Shown here piece after piece: positions 5,051 through 6,869 of a stretch of 6,869 nucleotides of DNA; positions within the stretch are counted from its first letter, which is position 1, and each line of letters begins with the position of its first letter. The DNA is from an archaeon. Its GTDB lineage: Archaea; Thermoproteota; Bathyarchaeia; TCS64. The stretch is from contig JAHLLU010000113.1 of the NCBI GenBank assembly GCA_020444005.1, positions 1 to 6,869 of the forward strand, read 5' to 3'. The notes below the pieces were generated by a model. It saw nothing but the letters and a program-made list of their open reading frames with translations, searched no databases and was not told where the DNA came from. Made by a program: the position numbers and the translations under genes.

Positions 5051-5313
5051 AAATAATAATCAATGATGTTATCCACACCTTCACCGCTCTCAACCCCAAG
5101 ATCATGCGCCTCCTTTATCCGCCATCCATCCAACAAACCACCATGAACTACCATATCACACATCTTGACGATTTTCAGGAAATTGAAATAGAAGAGGACT
5201 TTCACAAGTTGTGGTGGCTGTTTATGGATTGGTGTGGATTTGATTAATTCCTCAAGTTTAGATAATAGATAACATATTTCATTTTGAATATCTTCAATTA
5301 TGTCTTTTTTCAA
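5047..5313 (-). CDS. Small hypothetical protein, 88 residues
   Basis: I do not recognise this protein. The ORF begins with TTG at 5313 (an in-frame TAG is four codons upstream) and ends on TAG inside the CTAG that also holds the Nudix stop. The N-terminal 26 residues look like an amphipathic helix (KKDIIEDIQNEICYLLSKLEE). A second hydrophobic helix follows (about 36-54, LVKVLFYFNFLKIVKMCDM), then a VVHGG turn and an acidic C-terminal part ending NIIDYYF. The all-helical layout with a histidine after the second helix faintly recalls HEPN-like helical domains, but the conserved arginine is absent, so this is only a thought. There is no Shine-Dalgarno; TAAAAGG about 25 bases upstream would allow a leaderless start. 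Without this ORF, 5051-5376 would be an unusually long non-coding gap. It could still be a chance frame. Confidence 0.45.
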   Translation of the reverse strand: MKKDIIEDIQNEICYLLSKLEELIKSTPIHKQPPQLVKVLFYFNFLKIVKMCDMVVHGGLLDGWRIKEAHDLGVESGEGVDNIIDYYF

Positions 5314-5325
5314 GTTATCAGACTA

Positions 5326-5342
5326 ATCATCAGCCTTTTATT
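5326..5342. promoter_or_regulatory. Shared divergent promoter element between the small ORF and fprA
   Basis: CCTTTTATT (5334-5342) gives a TATA-like box on the plus strand about 38 bases before the fprA ATG, predicting a leader of roughly 13 bases that contains the GTGAT site. Read on the minus strand the same bases give TAAAAGG, about 25 bases before the TTG of the small ORF. ATCATCAGCCT (5326-5336) abuts the box and recurs exactly at 4456-4466 in the other divergent promoter region. Confidence 0.35.
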
Positions 5343-5376
5343 CCGTGGTTCAAGGATCGAGGATGTAAGTGATATT

Positions 5377-6549
5377 ATGGTACAAGTACTGAAAGACATC
5401 TACTGGGTAGGGGCAGTAGACTGGGACATAAAGAACTTCCACGGATATATCACACACCGTGGTACAACCTACAACTCCTATCTGATAAAATCAGATAAAA
5501 TCGCCCTCGTAGACACCGTTAAAGCACAATTCTACGAGACATGGGTCAGACACATCAAACAACTTGTAGACCCAAAAAAGATAGACTACATCATCAGCAA
5601 CCATGCTGAGCCAGACCACAGCGGATCACTGGCAAAATTCTACAAAGAAGAAGCACCACAAGCCGAGATAATCGCAACAGAACGCGGCCAAAAAATACTA
5701 GAAAAATACTATGGCGAGATGCCCATAACCACAACAAAAGAGATGCCCGAAGTAAAACTCGGCGGCAAGACCCTTAGTTTCGTTGCTGTTCCAATGGCTC
5801 ACTGGCCTGATAGCATGGTCAGCTATATTCCAGAGGACAAGCTGCTCTTGAGTAACGATGCCTTTGGTCAGCATATCGCCAGCACTGCTAGGTTCAACGA
5901 TGAGATCGAGCAGAGCCTACTATGGCACGAGGCGGAAGCATACTATGCCAACATATTGATGCCTCTAAGAAGCGCTGTTGGACGAGCAGTCAAGGCTCTT
6001 GACGGTGTACCCATCGAGGTTATTGCACCGAGTCACGGCGTGATCTGGCGGAAGGATCTGGGTGATATTCTCACCAAGTATGGTCAATGGATTGAAGGCT
6101 ATACAGTACCCAAGGTTGTCATCACCTATGATACCATGTGGAACAGCACAAAAGACATAGCCTACGCAATGGCTGAGGGAATCACCTCAGAAGACGTAAA
6201 ATGCAGGGTCTATCGTCTCACCGGCAACCACCGAAGCGATGTAATAACCGATATTCTAGAAGCCAAAGCAGTATTTGTCGGCAGCCCCACGCTAAACAAC
6301 CACGTATACCCATCAGTAGCAGAGTTCCTAGCCTACATGCGGGGTTTGAAACCCATGAACAAGTTCGGCGCTGGGTTCGGCAGCTATGGCTGGGCTGGTG
6401 GTGCTACTCGTTTTATCGAGGAGCAGATGAAGCTAGCTGGCATCGAGTTGATTGAGGCCGATCTTGATTTCGCGTATAAGCCAACTGAGGAAGAGTGGCA
6501 GAAGGCTTATGATTTCGGCGTTATGATCGCCAAGAAGGTCAAGGAATAA
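5377..6549 (+). CDS. fprA: Flavodiiron protein (FprA; O2 or NO reductase, possibly F420H2 oxidase)
   Basis: This 390-residue cytoplasmic oxygen- or NO-detoxifying enzyme has an N-terminal metallo-beta-lactamase-like diiron domain (about 1-245) and a C-terminal flavodoxin domain (about 250-390). All diiron ligands are visible: H76, E78 and D80 in NHAEPDHSGS, H142 in AHWPDSM, D161 in LSNDAFG and H220 in PSHG. The FMN site has YDTMWNST, VGSPTLNN and GSYGWAGGA. No rubredoxin or flavin reductase domain follows, which is the class A layout of archaeal FprA enzymes, some of which take electrons from F420H2. An open frame extends upstream to a TTG at 5284, but ATG 5377 has a GTGAT site 3 bases before it and gives the family's usual start (VLKDIYWVGAVDW). 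O2 and NO cannot be told apart from the sequence. It is probably monocistronic, ending at a poly-T terminator. Confidence 0.95.
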   Translation: MVQVLKDIYWVGAVDWDIKNFHGYITHRGTTYNSYLIKSDKIALVDTVKAQFYETWVRHIKQLVDPKKIDYIISNHAEPDHSGSLAKFYKEEAPQAEIIATERGQKILEKYYGEMPITTTKEMPEVKLGGKTLSFVAVPMAHWPDSMVSYIPEDKLLLSNDAFGQHIASTARFNDEIEQSLLWHEAEAYYANILMPLRSAVGRAVKALDGVPIEVIAPSHGVIWRKDLGDILTKYGQWIEGYTVPKVVITYDTMWNSTKDIAYAMAEGITSEDVKCRVYRLTGNHRSDVITDILEAKAVFVGSPTLNNHVYPSVAEFLAYMRGLKPMNKFGAGFGSYGWAGGATRFIEEQMKLAGIELIEADLDFAYKPTEEEWQKAYDFGVMIAKKVKE

Positions 6550-6565
6550 TTTTTTTTCCTTTTTT
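6550..6565 (+). terminator. Poly-T terminator of fprA
   Basis: Directly after the fprA TAA come eight T, two C and six T. Archaeal RNA polymerase terminates at such T-tracts without a hairpin. The second T run overlaps the stop codon of the convergent gene (6564-6566). Confidence 0.7.
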
Positions 6566-6869
6566 ATATGAATATGTGTTGCACGTACCAAGCCATCTGC
6601 AGCCATGTCAGTGCTGTGCTCAGGAGTGCTCCAGCGGTTAACTGCATCTTACTGTGAGCCTTAAGCTCAAGTCGTGCCCAGATTACTGGTAATACTAGTA
6701 TGAATAACGGTAGAAGTCTTGTGCCCAACAGGTACACTAGGGCTGTGATGGGGCTTGTTACCCCTGATGCGTGGATGCTTATCTTCCACTTGAGTGTGAT
6801 GAGGGCTAATACTATGCCGTTGATCACGTAGCATGCCATTAGGGCTGTGATTGGTCCCGGTGCTTGTAT
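6564..6869 (-). CDS. PAP2-like integral membrane phosphatase, C-terminal part (5' end outside window)
   Basis: The minus-strand frame is open to the right edge, giving at least 101 residues. An internal ATG at 6839 is probably not the start, because the family pattern continues before it (QAPGPITAL). It has three hydrophobic segments (about 7-26, 41-63 and 77-95 of the visible part). KISIHASGV (29-37) and R66-x5-H72 correspond to the PSGH and SRX5H motifs of PAP2-type (phosphatidic acid phosphatase 2) enzymes, which dephosphorylate lipid-linked phosphates at the membrane. The aspartate expected four residues after the last histidine is Q76 here, so this may be a variant subfamily. The assignment rests on motif recognition in a fragment. 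It is convergent with fprA, 14 bases away. Confidence 0.6.
   Translation of the reverse strand: MQAPGPITALMACYVINGIVLALITLKWKISIHASGVTSPITALVYLLGTRLLPLFILVLPVIWARLELKAHSKMQLTAGALLSTALTWLQMAWYVQHIFI

Noticed and set aside
5284..5376. A 31-residue hydrophobic extension of FprA from a TTG
   Set aside because: FprA proteins normally begin near VLKDIYWVGAVDW. The extension overlaps the small minus-strand ORF and the TATA-like box, and the ATG at 5377 has its own GTGAT site.
6201..6455. Plus-strand frame inside fprA in another phase
   Set aside because: Lies within the flavodoxin domain of fprA; translation is Arg/Ser/Gln-rich without motifs.
1..6869. CRISPR array, tRNA or rRNA genes, insertion sequences, toxin-antitoxin or phage defence cassette
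   Set aside because: No regularly spaced repeats, no cloverleaf sequence, no terminal inverted repeats with a transposase and no recognisable defence genes were seen on either strand.

Overview
The window looks like an archaeal chromosome segment from an anaerobic or microaerobic lineage. The reasons are a short-form RNase Z, an FprA-type flavodiiron protein, GGTGA-type ribosome binding sites, and several genes that lack a Shine-Dalgarno and instead have a TATA-like A/T element about 25 bases upstream of the start codon, as leaderless archaeal genes do. I cannot fix the lineage. A weak resemblance of the second gene to arcadin-1 would lean towards TACK or Asgard archaea, but that is inference. 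There are no rRNA or tRNA genes, CRISPR arrays, insertion sequences or phage genes.

Layout. Bases 1-2745 are a plus-strand block: the 3' end of a probable TrkA-N/RCK domain gene, a small gene of unknown function, then thioredoxin, thioredoxin reductase and RNase Z packed as one operon. RNase Z collides tail to tail (9-base overlap) with a minus-strand operon covering 4411-2737, which reads: membrane-anchored rhodanese, second membrane-anchored rhodanese, TIM-barrel epimerase/endonuclease IV-like protein. A divergent intergenic region (4412-4549), with an 8-bp inverted repeat, separates that operon from a plus-strand Nudix hydrolase. The Nudix gene shares a CTAG stop tetramer with a convergent small ORF. 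A second divergent promoter region (5314-5376) leads to fprA, whose poly-T terminator runs into the convergent, edge-truncated gene of a PAP2-like membrane phosphatase.

How the genes fit together. Most recognisable proteins handle thiols, sulfane sulfur, oxygen or oxidised metabolites: a thioredoxin with an unusual CVVC site, a thioredoxin reductase without the usual NADPH 2'-phosphate arginines, two rhodaneses predicted to lie on opposite faces of the membrane, a flavodiiron O2/NO reductase and a Nudix pyrophosphatase. A redox and oxygen-defence neighbourhood, perhaps using F420 or another non-NADPH donor, is a reasonable inference. The genes lie in several transcription units, so co-function is not proven.

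The observations most worth checking are the altered cofactor site of the thioredoxin reductase, the opposite topologies of the tandem rhodaneses, the inverted repeat and the shared ATCATCAGCCT motif in the two divergent promoter regions, and sharp switches between A/C-rich and G/T-rich base use inside single genes (trxB and fprA).
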